Shown: one piece after another, positions 8,438 through 16,511 of the stretch
How positions within the stretch are numbered: position 1 is the first letter of the stretch
Layout: every line of letters begins with the position of its first letter
Assembly (NCBI RefSeq): GCF_004361915.1
Contig: NZ_SNWP01000011.1
Span: 992,001-1,056,000 of the forward strand
Length of the DNA: 64,000 nt
Origin: Sediminibacterium goheungense
GTDB lineage: Bacteria > Bacteroidota > Bacteroidia > Chitinophagales > Chitinophagaceae
Direction of reading: 5' to 3'
The notes under the pieces: generated by a model
What the model was told of the DNA's origin: nothing
The model's database searches: none
The model's input: the letters and a program-made list of their open reading frames with translations, nothing else
Made by a program: the position numbers and the translations under genes

Positions 8438-10276
8438 TTATTCTACCGTAACACTTTTGGCCAGGTTTCTGGGTTTATCTACATCCAATCCTTTGGCCAA
8501 TCCAACATAATAACTCAATAGCTGAAGTGGTATGGTACTGAGCAAAGGTGCAATTACTTCATCTGTATCCGGGACAAACATTACATCATCAGCCATGCCG
8601 GGAATAATATTATCATTAGTGGTTGCCACAGCAATGACCATACCTTTTCTGGCTTTAATCTCCTGTACGTTCGAAACAATTTTTTCATAATAGGAGTCCT
8701 TGGTAGCAACAAATACCACCGGCAATTTATCGTCAACCAGTGCAATAGGACCATGCTTCATTTCCGCTGCCGGATAACCTTCTGCGTGTATGTAAGAAAT
8801 CTCTTTGAGCTTCAGTGCCCCTTCCAATGCAACAGGAAAATTATAGCCACGCCCGAGGAAAAGGAAATCGCTGGCATCTTTGTATTTTTTTGCAATACGC
8901 TGAATGTTGGAAGTGTCTGCCAGTATTTCCTTTACTTTTTCTGGAACGGCTTCGAGTTCTTTCATCAATGAGAGATAACGGCTTTCTTCGATGGTACCTT
9001 TTGCATAACCGATTTTCAGTGCCATCATAATAAGGACAGCCAGCTGACCAGTGAATGCTTTTGTACTGGCAACACCAATCTCTGGTCCTGCATGTGTATA
9101 AGCACCTGCATGGCTAAGTCTGGCAATACTGCTGCCCACCGCATTCACGACGCCGAAAATAAAAGCACCCTTTTCTTTGGCACTTTCCAATGCAACAAGT
9201 GTATCAGCCGTTTCTCCACTTTGCGAAATCGCAATAATAACATCGCCCTTATTAATGACTGGATTTCTGTAACGAAATTCTGATGCATATTCTACTTCTA
9301 CCGGTATGCGGCACAATTCTTCAATCTGGTATTCTGCTATTAAACCTGCGTGCCAGCTGGTTCCACAGGCCACAATTAAAATACGTTGTGCATTTTTTAA
9401 AGCATCGATATGGTTGTCTACACCGCTCATAATAATCTGACCGGTTTGCGGTAGTAATCTGCCTCTTAAGCAATCGAAAATCGTATCGGGTTGTTCATAT
9501 ATTTCCTTCAGCATGAAATGTTCATAACCACCTTTCTCAATAGCGGCCAGTTCCATGTCTAATTTGGTAATGAAAGGTGTTTGTTTTTCATTACCCAGAT
9601 TTTTAAGAATAAGTTCATCTGCACGAACAATTGCTATTTCATAATCATTTACATATACCACTTCTTTGGTGTATTCAATGATTGGAGAAGCATCACTTGC
9701 CAGAAAATGTTCTCCTTTGCCGATTCCGATTACCAGTGGACTCCCTTTTCGTGCTGCAATAATGGTTTCAGGATCATCTTTTGAAATGAGCAGGATACAA
9801 TAAGCACCCACTATTCGTTTCAATGCAATACGTAAGGCTTCTTCGAGTGAGCAGTCATTGTTTTTTTTGATGTCCTCTATGAAATTCAGTAATACTTCCG
9901 TGTCGGTATCACTTTTAAAATCATAACCTTTTGAGATCAACTCCTGTTTGATAGGGGCATAATTTTCAATGATACCATTGTGTATCATGGCCAGGTTACC
10001 ACTCTGCGATACATGCGGGTGCGCATTTCTGTCGCTGGGTTCACCATGTGTTGCCCAACGTGTATGACCAATGCCAATATGGGAGTGTACATCTTTACCC
10101 ATGGTGTCCTCTTCCATTTCGGAAACCTTTCCTTTCTTTTTATAAACATTCAATTGCCCATTGTTCAGCAAGGCAACACCGGAACTGTCGTAGCCACGGT
10201 ATTCTAATCTTTTCAAACCTTTTAATACAACAGGATAGGCTTCTCTGTGTCCTATATAACCTACGATACCGCACAT
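8438..10276 (-). CDS. glmS: Glutamine-fructose-6-phosphate aminotransferase
   Basis: This enzyme converts fructose-6-phosphate and glutamine into glucosamine-6-phosphate, the entry to peptidoglycan and lipid A amino sugars. From the ATG at 10276 the protein is 612 residues and starts MCGIVGYIG. The catalytic Cys must be residue 2 after Met removal, which rules out the longer TTG frame at 10357. The glutaminase domain shows GHTRWATHGEPSDRNAHPH. Two SIS domains carry CGTSWHAG, ISQSGETADT and ALEGALKLKE. The C-terminus DKPRNLAKSVTVE is the family signature. No glmS-ribozyme-like leader was recognised. It leads a probable operon with the DUF4954 gene. Confidence 0.97.
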   Translation of the reverse strand: MCGIVGYIGHREAYPVVLKGLKRLEYRGYDSSGVALLNNGQLNVYKKKGKVSEMEEDTMGKDVHSHIGIGHTRWATHGEPSDRNAHPHVSQSGNLAMIHNGIIENYAPIKQELISKGYDFKSDTDTEVLLNFIEDIKKNNDCSLEEALRIALKRIVGAYCILLISKDDPETIIAARKGSPLVIGIGKGEHFLASDASPIIEYTKEVVYVNDYEIAIVRADELILKNLGNEKQTPFITKLDMELAAIEKGGYEHFMLKEIYEQPDTIFDCLRGRLLPQTGQIIMSGVDNHIDALKNAQRILIVACGTSWHAGLIAEYQIEELCRIPVEVEYASEFRYRNPVINKGDVIIAISQSGETADTLVALESAKEKGAFIFGVVNAVGSSIARLSHAGAYTHAGPEIGVASTKAFTGQLAVLIMMALKIGYAKGTIEESRYLSLMKELEAVPEKVKEILADTSNIQRIAKKYKDASDFLFLGRGYNFPVALEGALKLKEISYIHAEGYPAAEMKHGPIALVDDKLPVVFVATKDSYYEKIVSNVQEIKARKGMVIAVATTNDNIIPGMADDVMFVPDTDEVIAPLLSTIPLQLLSYYVGLAKGLDVDKPRNLAKSVTVE

Positions 10277-10372
10277 AATTTTTCTCTTTAACGGGTAAAA
10301 AATCAACGCTAACTTTCCAATATAGGAGTTATCCGTTTTTGCAAATATGACACTCAAACTTAAATAAATTCA

Positions 10373-10981
10373 ATGCATTACACATTTGATCTTTCAAAAG
10401 ATTATATACTGGAAGATGATTGCGTTTTATTGCGGCCTTTAAACCGGGATGATTGCGGTAATTTGCAGTATTTTTCCCGGAATGAGCCTGAAATCTGGAC
10501 TTATTCTTCGCAGAAAGCAGCAGGCGACGATAATCTTAAAAAGTACATAGAATTTGCAGTCAACGCCCGTGCAGGTGGAACAGAATATCCTTTTATTGTG
10601 TTTGATAAAAAACAGCAATCTTATGCCGGTAGTACCCGTTACTATGATATACAGCTACAACACCTGACCCTGCAACTCGGATTTACCTGGTATGGTAAAG
10701 CATTTCAGGGAACGGGTTTGAATAAACATTGCAAGTTTTTGCTTTTACAGTTTGCATTTGAGCAAATGAGAATGGAAAGGGTTGAATTTAGGGCCGATAA
10801 TAATAATGCACGCAGTATTGCTGCTATGAAAAGTATAGGCTGTACCGTAGAAGGGGTTCTGCGGAGCCATACTATAAAGGCAGATGGGGGAAGGCGCGAT
10901 TCAATCGTACTCAGTATTCTCAGACAGGAATGGTTTGACCATGTAAAAGAAAGCCTGCATAAGAAAATCGCTGATGTTTGA
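10373..10981 (+). CDS. GNAT-family N-acetyltransferase (RimJ/RimL-like)
   Basis: This 202-residue protein has the RimJ/RimL-type start CVLLRPLNRDDCGNLQYFSR, the middle strand IVFDKKQQSYAGSTRYYDI, the LGFTWYGKAFQGTGLNKHCK acetyl-CoA region and NNARSIAAMKSIGC near the end. Members acetylate protein N-termini or small amines; the substrate here cannot be told. It is transcribed divergently from glmS across a gap of about 95 bp. Confidence 0.85.
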   Translation: MHYTFDLSKDYILEDDCVLLRPLNRDDCGNLQYFSRNEPEIWTYSSQKAAGDDNLKKYIEFAVNARAGGTEYPFIVFDKKQQSYAGSTRYYDIQLQHLTLQLGFTWYGKAFQGTGLNKHCKFLLLQFAFEQMRMERVEFRADNNNARSIAAMKSIGCTVEGVLRSHTIKADGGRRDSIVLSILRQEWFDHVKESLHKKIADV

Positions 10982-11146
10982 TGGAGGATGTCGGATATAG
11001 AAAAGAAAGTATCCATGTCATAAGCCTTTATTCTTCTGGTATCCTGTGTCTGCTTTCTTATCTTTTTTTTCCTGTTAGATACTCATAAATCGGTAATTAT
11101 CAGGCAACTGCGTATTTTCACAGGTAGAAGTACAGATAATTCTACG

Positions 11147-11154
11147 TATATTTG
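11147..11154 (+). promoter_or_regulatory. -7 box TATATTTG
   Basis: This is a perfect TAnnTTTG match, the Bacteroidota primary sigma -7 element, 46 nt before the ATG of the small membrane protein at 11201. No clear TTG at -33. The rest of the 219-bp gap (10982-11200) contains AT-rich runs but no gene or obvious hairpin. Confidence 0.45.
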
Positions 11155-11200
11155 TAGTATAGACAGTTCCCCCCGCTGATTCTTATTTATTATTTTTTTT

Positions 11201-11605
11201 ATGCAACAGCGGACCTTTATTACCAACGCAGAAGATATTCGTAGCATTGCCAGGGATATCTCCATTTTTTCCTGTAAGAAACAAATCTTCAAAGTGCAAT
11301 TAAATCAGTTTTCCGAAACTGAAAATTTTGAAGTCGAGAAAAAAGTGGTTAGGTTATATTCAATCGGGCAACACGGATTCTGGACAGTTTTACCTGTGTA
11401 CACCACTCTGATTTATCTCTCTATGGTTTTTGCAGCTATCATTCCTTACAATGAACTGGGAATTGTGCCAACCATTCTTTTATATGCCCCCTTTTCGCTA
11501 GGAGCCATCTTATTATTGAGAGCTTCGGCTACCTTGTATGCAAAAAGAGCATTGATAAAACTTGCAGCAGACTTACACACAGCTCCCTCTTTTACATTTG
11601 GATAG
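11201..11605 (+). CDS. Hypothetical protein with two membrane segments
   Basis: I do not recognise this 134-residue protein. The first 60 residues are soluble and charged. Two hydrophobic helices follow at about 61-82 (FWTVLPVYTTLIYLSMVFAA) and 88-107 (VPTILLYAPFSLGAILLLRA), then a basic amphipathic tail. It has a good -7 box upstream and an ATG preceded by eight T residues. It stands alone between a GNAT gene and the convergent mgtE. Codon use looks like its neighbours, so it is likely a real gene. Confidence 0.6.
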   Translation: MQQRTFITNAEDIRSIARDISIFSCKKQIFKVQLNQFSETENFEVEKKVVRLYSIGQHGFWTVLPVYTTLIYLSMVFAAIIPYNELGIVPTILLYAPFSLGAILLLRASATLYAKRALIKLAADLHTAPSFTFG

Positions 11606-11667
11606 TTTTCTCATTCGGTTGATACAAGTTCCATCTCAGCCGGTGGAACTTTTTTATGGTAGATCTG

Positions 11668-13059
11668 TTACAGCAATAAACCCTGCAGGAAAAAATAGGC
11701 AAAACTGAAGTAGATAATTAACCCCGTAACATCAACAAGGGTGGCCACAAAAGGTGCAGAGGAAACCGCCGGATCGGCACCTAATTTTTTGAGAAAAATC
11801 GGCAGCATCGATCCCGATAAAGTACCCCAGAGCACCACACCAATCAATGAAAAACCAACTGTAAAAGCAATCATCATCCAGTGCTCTCCATAAATTTCCG
11901 GGAAAAAAGAATGCCATACCGATACGCGCACAAAACCTATAATACCCAATACACTACCCAATAACAAACCACTTAGTATTTCTCTTCTTAATACCCGCCA
12001 CCAATCACTGATCGTAATTTCACCCACAGCCATTGCCTGAATAATCAGCGTAGATGCTTGTGAGCCGCTGTTGCCACCACTGGAAATAATCAATGGAACA
12101 AATAAGGCCAGCACCACCGCTTTGGCAATTTCATCTTCAAAATAACCCATGGCCGTTGCAGTGAGCATTTCTCCTAAAAACAGCACAATTAACCAGCCCA
12201 CCCTTTTCCTGAAAAGTTTGAATAGCGGAATATCAAGATAGGGTTCGTTCAATGCTTCAGTACCACCAATCTTTTGCATATCCTCACTAAATTCTTCATT
12301 GGCTACCCATAACATGTCATCAATGGTAACAATGCCGAGCAGGATATTATGATCGTCAACAACGGGTAATGCCACCCGGTTATTCATTTTAAATACCTGA
12401 TTGGCATGTTCCTGATCATCATTTACATTCAGAGAAACTACACGGCCATCAATAATTTCATCCAGTCTCTTATCCGGTGCAGCCAGAATAACGTCTCTGA
12501 TACGGATATCATCTATTAATGCACCACTTTCATCAATTACATAAATAACATCAATGGTTTCGCTATTCTTGCCAAATTTGCGTATAGTACTGAAAACCTC
12601 CGATACTTTATTATCAGCATATACATACACATAGTCAGGTGTCATGAGTCTGCCAACACTATCTTCCGGATAACCCAGCATTGCCAGCGTAATCTTGCGT
12701 TCTTCCGGGTCGAGTAATTTAATCAGGTCGCGGATAGCAGCTTTGGGCAATTCTTCCAAAAAGTCAGTCCGGTCATCTGCCGGCAATTCGTTCAATAACT
12801 CAGCTGTTTTAGAAGAAGGCAGTTCCTTAACAATATCTTTTTGCTGGGCAATATCTAGAATCTTAAAAACACTGGCCGCCCGGTGAATGGCCATATTGGC
12901 AATAATCTGAGCTTCATAGTCGGGAAAATCATTGATCAGCTCGGCCACATCGCTGATATTCTGGTGATCGAGGAATTCCCTGATCTCCAGTTTATCTTCT
13001 TTCGCAATAAGCATTTCAAACTGCTCATTGATTCCGGGCTGTTCTAGTTCAAGCGACAT
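11668..13059 (-). CDS. mgtE: MgtE-type magnesium channel
   Basis: This 463-residue protein has the full MgtE architecture. There is an N-terminal superhelical domain (about 15-140, with LPADDRTDFLEELP and LLDPEERKITLAMLGYPEDS) and two CBS domains (about 145-265). Five membrane helices (about 290-460) include the pore-lining SGGNSGSQASTLIIQAMAVGE. The N and CBS domains act as a Mg2+ sensor that closes the channel when cytosolic Mg2+ is high. No riboswitch leader is apparent in the roughly 95-bp gap to the divergent SET-domain gene. Confidence 0.95.
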   Translation of the reverse strand: MSLELEQPGINEQFEMLIAKEDKLEIREFLDHQNISDVAELINDFPDYEAQIIANMAIHRAASVFKILDIAQQKDIVKELPSSKTAELLNELPADDRTDFLEELPKAAIRDLIKLLDPEERKITLAMLGYPEDSVGRLMTPDYVYVYADNKVSEVFSTIRKFGKNSETIDVIYVIDESGALIDDIRIRDVILAAPDKRLDEIIDGRVVSLNVNDDQEHANQVFKMNNRVALPVVDDHNILLGIVTIDDMLWVANEEFSEDMQKIGGTEALNEPYLDIPLFKLFRKRVGWLIVLFLGEMLTATAMGYFEDEIAKAVVLALFVPLIISSGGNSGSQASTLIIQAMAVGEITISDWWRVLRREILSGLLLGSVLGIIGFVRVSVWHSFFPEIYGEHWMMIAFTVGFSLIGVVLWGTLSGSMLPIFLKKLGADPAVSSAPFVATLVDVTGLIIYFSFAYFFLQGLLL

Positions 13060-13154
13060 GACTGCAATTTACGGGGGAATCAGCAATGGGCAAACCGGTA
13101 CACATATAAATAGCGTAATTTGTACCCTTTACCACGCAAGTAAAAATTGTAAAC

Positions 13155-13538
13155 ATGATACTTCCGATACTGTCTGTTGCACCTTCTCCTGAACGTGGCC
13201 GTGGTGTATTTACAACAGAAGATATTGCTACTGGTACCATCGTGGAAATATCACCGGTGCTGGTATTGGATCCCGAAGAAAGGGCTAAAGTCGAGCAGAC
13301 TATTTTGTTTGATTATATTTTTGAATGGGGTGATGACCTGAAAAGTGCCTGTGTGGCACTGGGCTATCTCTCGGTATATAACCATTCTTATGCAGCCAAC
13401 TGCATTTATGAAATGGATTTTGAGCATGAACTGATGCAGATCAGAACCGTAAAACCCATTAAAGCCGGAGAGGAATTGTTCATCAACTATAATGCTGATC
13501 CTGATGATACCAAACCCATCTGGTTCGAAGCCAGTTAA
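13155..13538 (+). CDS. Small SET-domain protein (putative lysine methyltransferase)
   Basis: This 127-residue protein is a bare SET domain. It starts with VAPSPERGRGVFTTEDIATG, has the substrate/AdoMet knot YNHSYAANC, and ends in the catalytic-Tyr strand AGEELFINYNAD. Bacterial SET proteins of this size methylate lysines on unknown targets; several bacterial cases are effectors, but nothing here suggests secretion. It is followed 45 bp later by the DUF6265 gene on the same strand. Confidence 0.85.
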   Translation: MILPILSVAPSPERGRGVFTTEDIATGTIVEISPVLVLDPEERAKVEQTILFDYIFEWGDDLKSACVALGYLSVYNHSYAANCIYEMDFEHELMQIRTVKPIKAGEELFINYNADPDDTKPIWFEAS

Positions 13539-13583
13539 TACATATTCTTTGAAACGATCATTCATACATATACATGTAGCATT

Positions 13584-14042
13584 ATGAAAAATGTAATCAT
13601 TTATCTTGTCTGCATATTCATGGGTAGTCAGGTTGCAGCCCAGCAAACAAAGCCTTTACAATGGATGCTGGGTGTATGGAAAATCAGTACCCCACAAGGA
13701 ATGGTGATAGAAATATGGGAACAAAAAGATGATAGCACACTCAAGGGACGGAGTGTATTTGTAAAACCCAATAAGGATACCCTTCCTCAGGAAAATATTG
13801 AAATGGCGTTCAGAAATGGCGAATGGTATTATATACCTACGGTAGCCAACCAGAATGAGGGTAAACCTGTTTCTTTCAAAGTAATTTTTCTCCGTGCGAA
13901 TGAATTCGTGAGTGAGAACCCGGCACATGATTTTCCACAAAGAATAGTATACCGGCGTATTAAGCAAAATATGTACGCCAGTATTGAAGGCAGAAAAAAT
14001 GGCCGCTACAACAAACAGAACTTTGACTTTATAACGGAATAG
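13584..14042 (+). CDS. DUF6265-like exported protein
   Basis: This 152-residue protein has a signal peptide (MKNVIIYLVCIFMGSQVAAQ). The mature part contains LQWMLGVWKISTPQGMVIEI and VSENPAHDFPQRIVYRRI, which match the lipocalin-like DUF6265 family. The WMLGVW motif is typical of beta-barrel ligand-binding folds, but no ligand is known. It probably shares a transcript with the SET gene and ends 6 bp from the convergent bestrophin gene, leaving no room for a classical terminator. Confidence 0.75.
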   Translation: MKNVIIYLVCIFMGSQVAAQQTKPLQWMLGVWKISTPQGMVIEIWEQKDDSTLKGRSVFVKPNKDTLPQENIEMAFRNGEWYYIPTVANQNEGKPVSFKVIFLRANEFVSENPAHDFPQRIVYRRIKQNMYASIEGRKNGRYNKQNFDFITE

Positions 14043-14048
14043 TACTGC

Positions 14049-14930
14049 TTAGTGCAGTATGTCCTGCACATTTCTGCCAATGTTCTCAGCAATTTTTTGC
14101 ATAGGCAGGTCATTATCATCTTTACCAAAAGGATCTTCTATCTCTTCGGCAATCAGTTCAAGACTTGCCAGTACATAAAAAATAAATACCACAACCGGAA
14201 TAGTGAGCAGCCCCAGCGATAGTGCAAAACCCAATGGCAGTGTAATGACGTAAATAAAAATGAATTTCTTGATGAATGCACTGTACGAATAGGGAATGGG
14301 CGTGTTTTTAATACGTTCGCAGGCACCGCAGATATCGAGAAAAGACTGTAATTCATTGTTAAGGAACAATAATTGAAAATCATTGATCTGCTTATCGCGG
14401 TGGAGCAGATTGATTTTGTTCATCATCAGCATCACTACCTGATTAGGTATATGTTTGCTATTATCAAAACCCTGAATTTCAGGATGTGGGTTCTCATCTA
14501 ATGCAAGTCTGGTTTTTTCATTCTGCAGGTGGGCTCTTAATTCACTGGCAAATAGCGGAATGATTTTTTTAAAAAAACTGCGGTTCTTATCATCATCATT
14601 CGGAAGTATACTATTCAGTTTTACAGCCAGATTACGACTGTTGTTGACGAGAGCGCCCCAAAGTTTTCTTCCTTCCCACCAACGGTCATAAGCCGTGTTC
14701 GTCCTGAATACCAGTAGCATGGAGATAGCAAAACCTAGCAGGCTATGCATGATAGTGATATTTTTAGCATGGCTGCTCTCTGAGAGTTTAAGATAATTGG
14801 CCTCTATATATACAATGCCCCACGAATAGAGGCTGATAAATATCAGGAGAGGGAACAATTGACGGATGGTTTCCGTTTTATGAAAACTGAAAAGAAAACG
14901 CATCCAGTCTTTGGGGTTGTAGCTGATCAT
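14049..14930 (-). CDS. Bestrophin-family anion channel (UPF0187)
   Basis: From the ATG at 14930 the protein is 293 residues, the normal bacterial bestrophin length, and starts MISYNPKDWMRFLFSFHKTE. Hallmarks are the first helix, the segment LLGFAISMLLVFRTNTAYDR followed by WWEGRKLWG, PIPYSYSAFIKKFIFIYV, and ELIAEEIEDPFGKDDNDLP. Family members form pentameric chloride or cation channels in the inner membrane. The frame continues to an ATG at 15032, but the extra 34 Cys/Arg-rich residues look non-native and would overlap the divergent GH1 promoter. Confidence 0.9.
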   Translation of the reverse strand: MISYNPKDWMRFLFSFHKTETIRQLFPLLIFISLYSWGIVYIEANYLKLSESSHAKNITIMHSLLGFAISMLLVFRTNTAYDRWWEGRKLWGALVNNSRNLAVKLNSILPNDDDKNRSFFKKIIPLFASELRAHLQNEKTRLALDENPHPEIQGFDNSKHIPNQVVMLMMNKINLLHRDKQINDFQLLFLNNELQSFLDICGACERIKNTPIPYSYSAFIKKFIFIYVITLPLGFALSLGLLTIPVVVFIFYVLASLELIAEEIEDPFGKDDNDLPMQKIAENIGRNVQDILH

Positions 14931-15033
14931 AGAATAAAAATAGGTATCCCGATGCATACCTGTACAACAAGGGTAACAAAACCTTAATATTGGCCTTCGG
15001 GCATGATAAAGGATTTTTGCATAAACCACCATC

Positions 15034-16395
15034 TTGCACCAGCAACACGCTTTACTCAGACAATCATTCGGACGGAATTTTCAATGGGGTGTAGCTATAT
15101 CGGCAGGACAGAATGAAGGTGCATGGAATGTGGATGGCCGGGGTCCATCCATCTGGGATCAGTTTGCCAGAAAACAAGGCAAAATAAAAGGTAGCGCCAA
15201 GCCATATCATTCCTGCGATTTTTATTATCGCTACAAAGATGATCTGATGCTGGTAAAAGCGATGGGGTTTACCAGTTTCCGGTTCTCTATTTCCTGGAGC
15301 CGGATTTTGCCGGAAGGTACCGGAAGAATAAATAAGGAAGGGATTGCCTTTTATAACCGCGTGATTGACGAATGTCTTCAACTCGGACTCACGCCCTTTG
15401 TTACTTTATATCACTGGGATCTTCCACTGGCCCTGCACAAAGAAGGTGGATGGACAAGCCACCAGATGCTCAAATGGTTTTCAAGATTTGTAAATGTTTG
15501 TACAGAATCATTCGGCGACCGTGTAAAAAACTGGATTGTGTTGAACGAACCCATGGGCTTTACTTCTCTGGGTTATATGATTGGCAAACATGCACCGGGC
15601 AAAACCGGTCTCAGCAATTTTTTACCGGCTGTGCATAATGCCGTATTGTGTCAGGCTGAAGGGGGCAGATTGATCCGCGCCGCTGTTCCACGCGCGAATA
15701 TCGGAACCAGTTTTTCGTGTAGTGAAGTACATCCTTTCACACAACGTGAAGAAGATATAAAAGCAGCAAGAAGGGCCGATATTTTATTGAATCGTTTATT
15801 TATTGAGCCATTACTGGGTAGGGGCTATCCACAGGAGCCTGGTTTTACGCTTCTCGATAAACTACACCTGCACAATAAAGCCTGGAAATATACCGATCGC
15901 ATGCAGTTTAATTTTGATTTTATCGGTGTACAGAATTATTTCAGTACAACGGTAAAATACAATCCACTGATTCCTTATATACAGGCTTCAGAGGTGAAAG
16001 CGGCTACCCGTAAAGTACCACATACCGATATGGGCTGGGAAGTAAATGCCGATAGCTTCTATCGCATGATCAAAAGGTTCTGGTTATATGGCGGCGTAAA
16101 GGAAATCATGGTTACGGAAAGTGGGGCTTTCTACAAAGATCAACTGGTGAATGGCATCATCAACGACACAAAACGAATCGCTTATTTCGAACAGTATCTT
16201 TCAGCATTACTCAGAGCGAAAAAAGAAGGGGTCAATGTCGGAGGGTATTTTGCATGGACACTTACCGATAATTTTGAATGGGCAGAAGGGTATCACGCAC
16301 GTTTTGGACTGGTGCATGTAGACTTCAATACACAATTGCGTACTATTAAGCAATCAGGATACTGGTTCAGAGATTTTCTACATGATAAGATATAA
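15034..16395 (+). CDS. GH1 family beta-glucosidase/glycosidase
   Basis: This 453-residue protein has a complete GH1 barrel. The first strand is NFQWGVAISAGQNEGAW, the subsite residues are FTSFRFSISWSRILPEG, the acid/base Glu is in WIVLNEPMG, and the nucleophile Glu is in MVTESGAF (usually TENG in this family; here TESG). It hydrolyses beta-linked glucosides or related disaccharides and has no signal peptide, so it is cytoplasmic. No ATG precedes the first beta-strand: an in-frame stop lies at 15022-15024, so the TTG at 15034 is the likely start. Confidence 0.9.
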   Translation: MHQQHALLRQSFGRNFQWGVAISAGQNEGAWNVDGRGPSIWDQFARKQGKIKGSAKPYHSCDFYYRYKDDLMLVKAMGFTSFRFSISWSRILPEGTGRINKEGIAFYNRVIDECLQLGLTPFVTLYHWDLPLALHKEGGWTSHQMLKWFSRFVNVCTESFGDRVKNWIVLNEPMGFTSLGYMIGKHAPGKTGLSNFLPAVHNAVLCQAEGGRLIRAAVPRANIGTSFSCSEVHPFTQREEDIKAARRADILLNRLFIEPLLGRGYPQEPGFTLLDKLHLHNKAWKYTDRMQFNFDFIGVQNYFSTTVKYNPLIPYIQASEVKAATRKVPHTDMGWEVNADSFYRMIKRFWLYGGVKEIMVTESGAFYKDQLVNGIINDTKRIAYFEQYLSALLRAKKEGVNVGGYFAWTLTDNFEWAEGYHARFGLVHVDFNTQLRTIKQSGYWFRDFLHDKI

Positions 16396-16422
16396 ACATT
16401 AATTACAATTGCCACTGAGGAC

Positions 16423-16466
16423 GCAGAACAGCACTGAAGTTTTCTGTTTTTTTCAGTGCCTTCTGC
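16423..16466 (+). repeat. Imperfect hairpin after the GH1 gene
   Basis: Two stacked stems, GCAGAA (16423-16428 with 16461-16466) and GCACTGAA (16431-16438 with 16452-16459), flank a T-rich loop. The run of T residues is in the loop, not after the stem, so this is not a standard intrinsic terminator. It may still end or protect the GH1 transcript. Confidence 0.5.
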
Positions 16467-16498
16467 AGCTATAAACAACTACTATCATCATGTTTCAC

Positions 16499-16506
16499 TA
16501 AGTTTG
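16499..16506 (+). promoter_or_regulatory. -7 box TAAGTTTG five nt before an ATG
   Basis: This perfect TAnnTTTG box is followed by GTACC and the ATG at 16512. With the usual 4-8 nt distance from this box to the start of transcription, the mRNA would begin at or next to the start codon (leaderless). Confidence 0.5.
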
Positions 16507-16511
16507 GTACC

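Noticed and set aside
10277..10372. glmS ribozyme
   Set aside because: The gap is too short (about 95 bp, shared with a divergent gene) and lacks the catalytic core. Such ribozymes are typical of Gram-positives.
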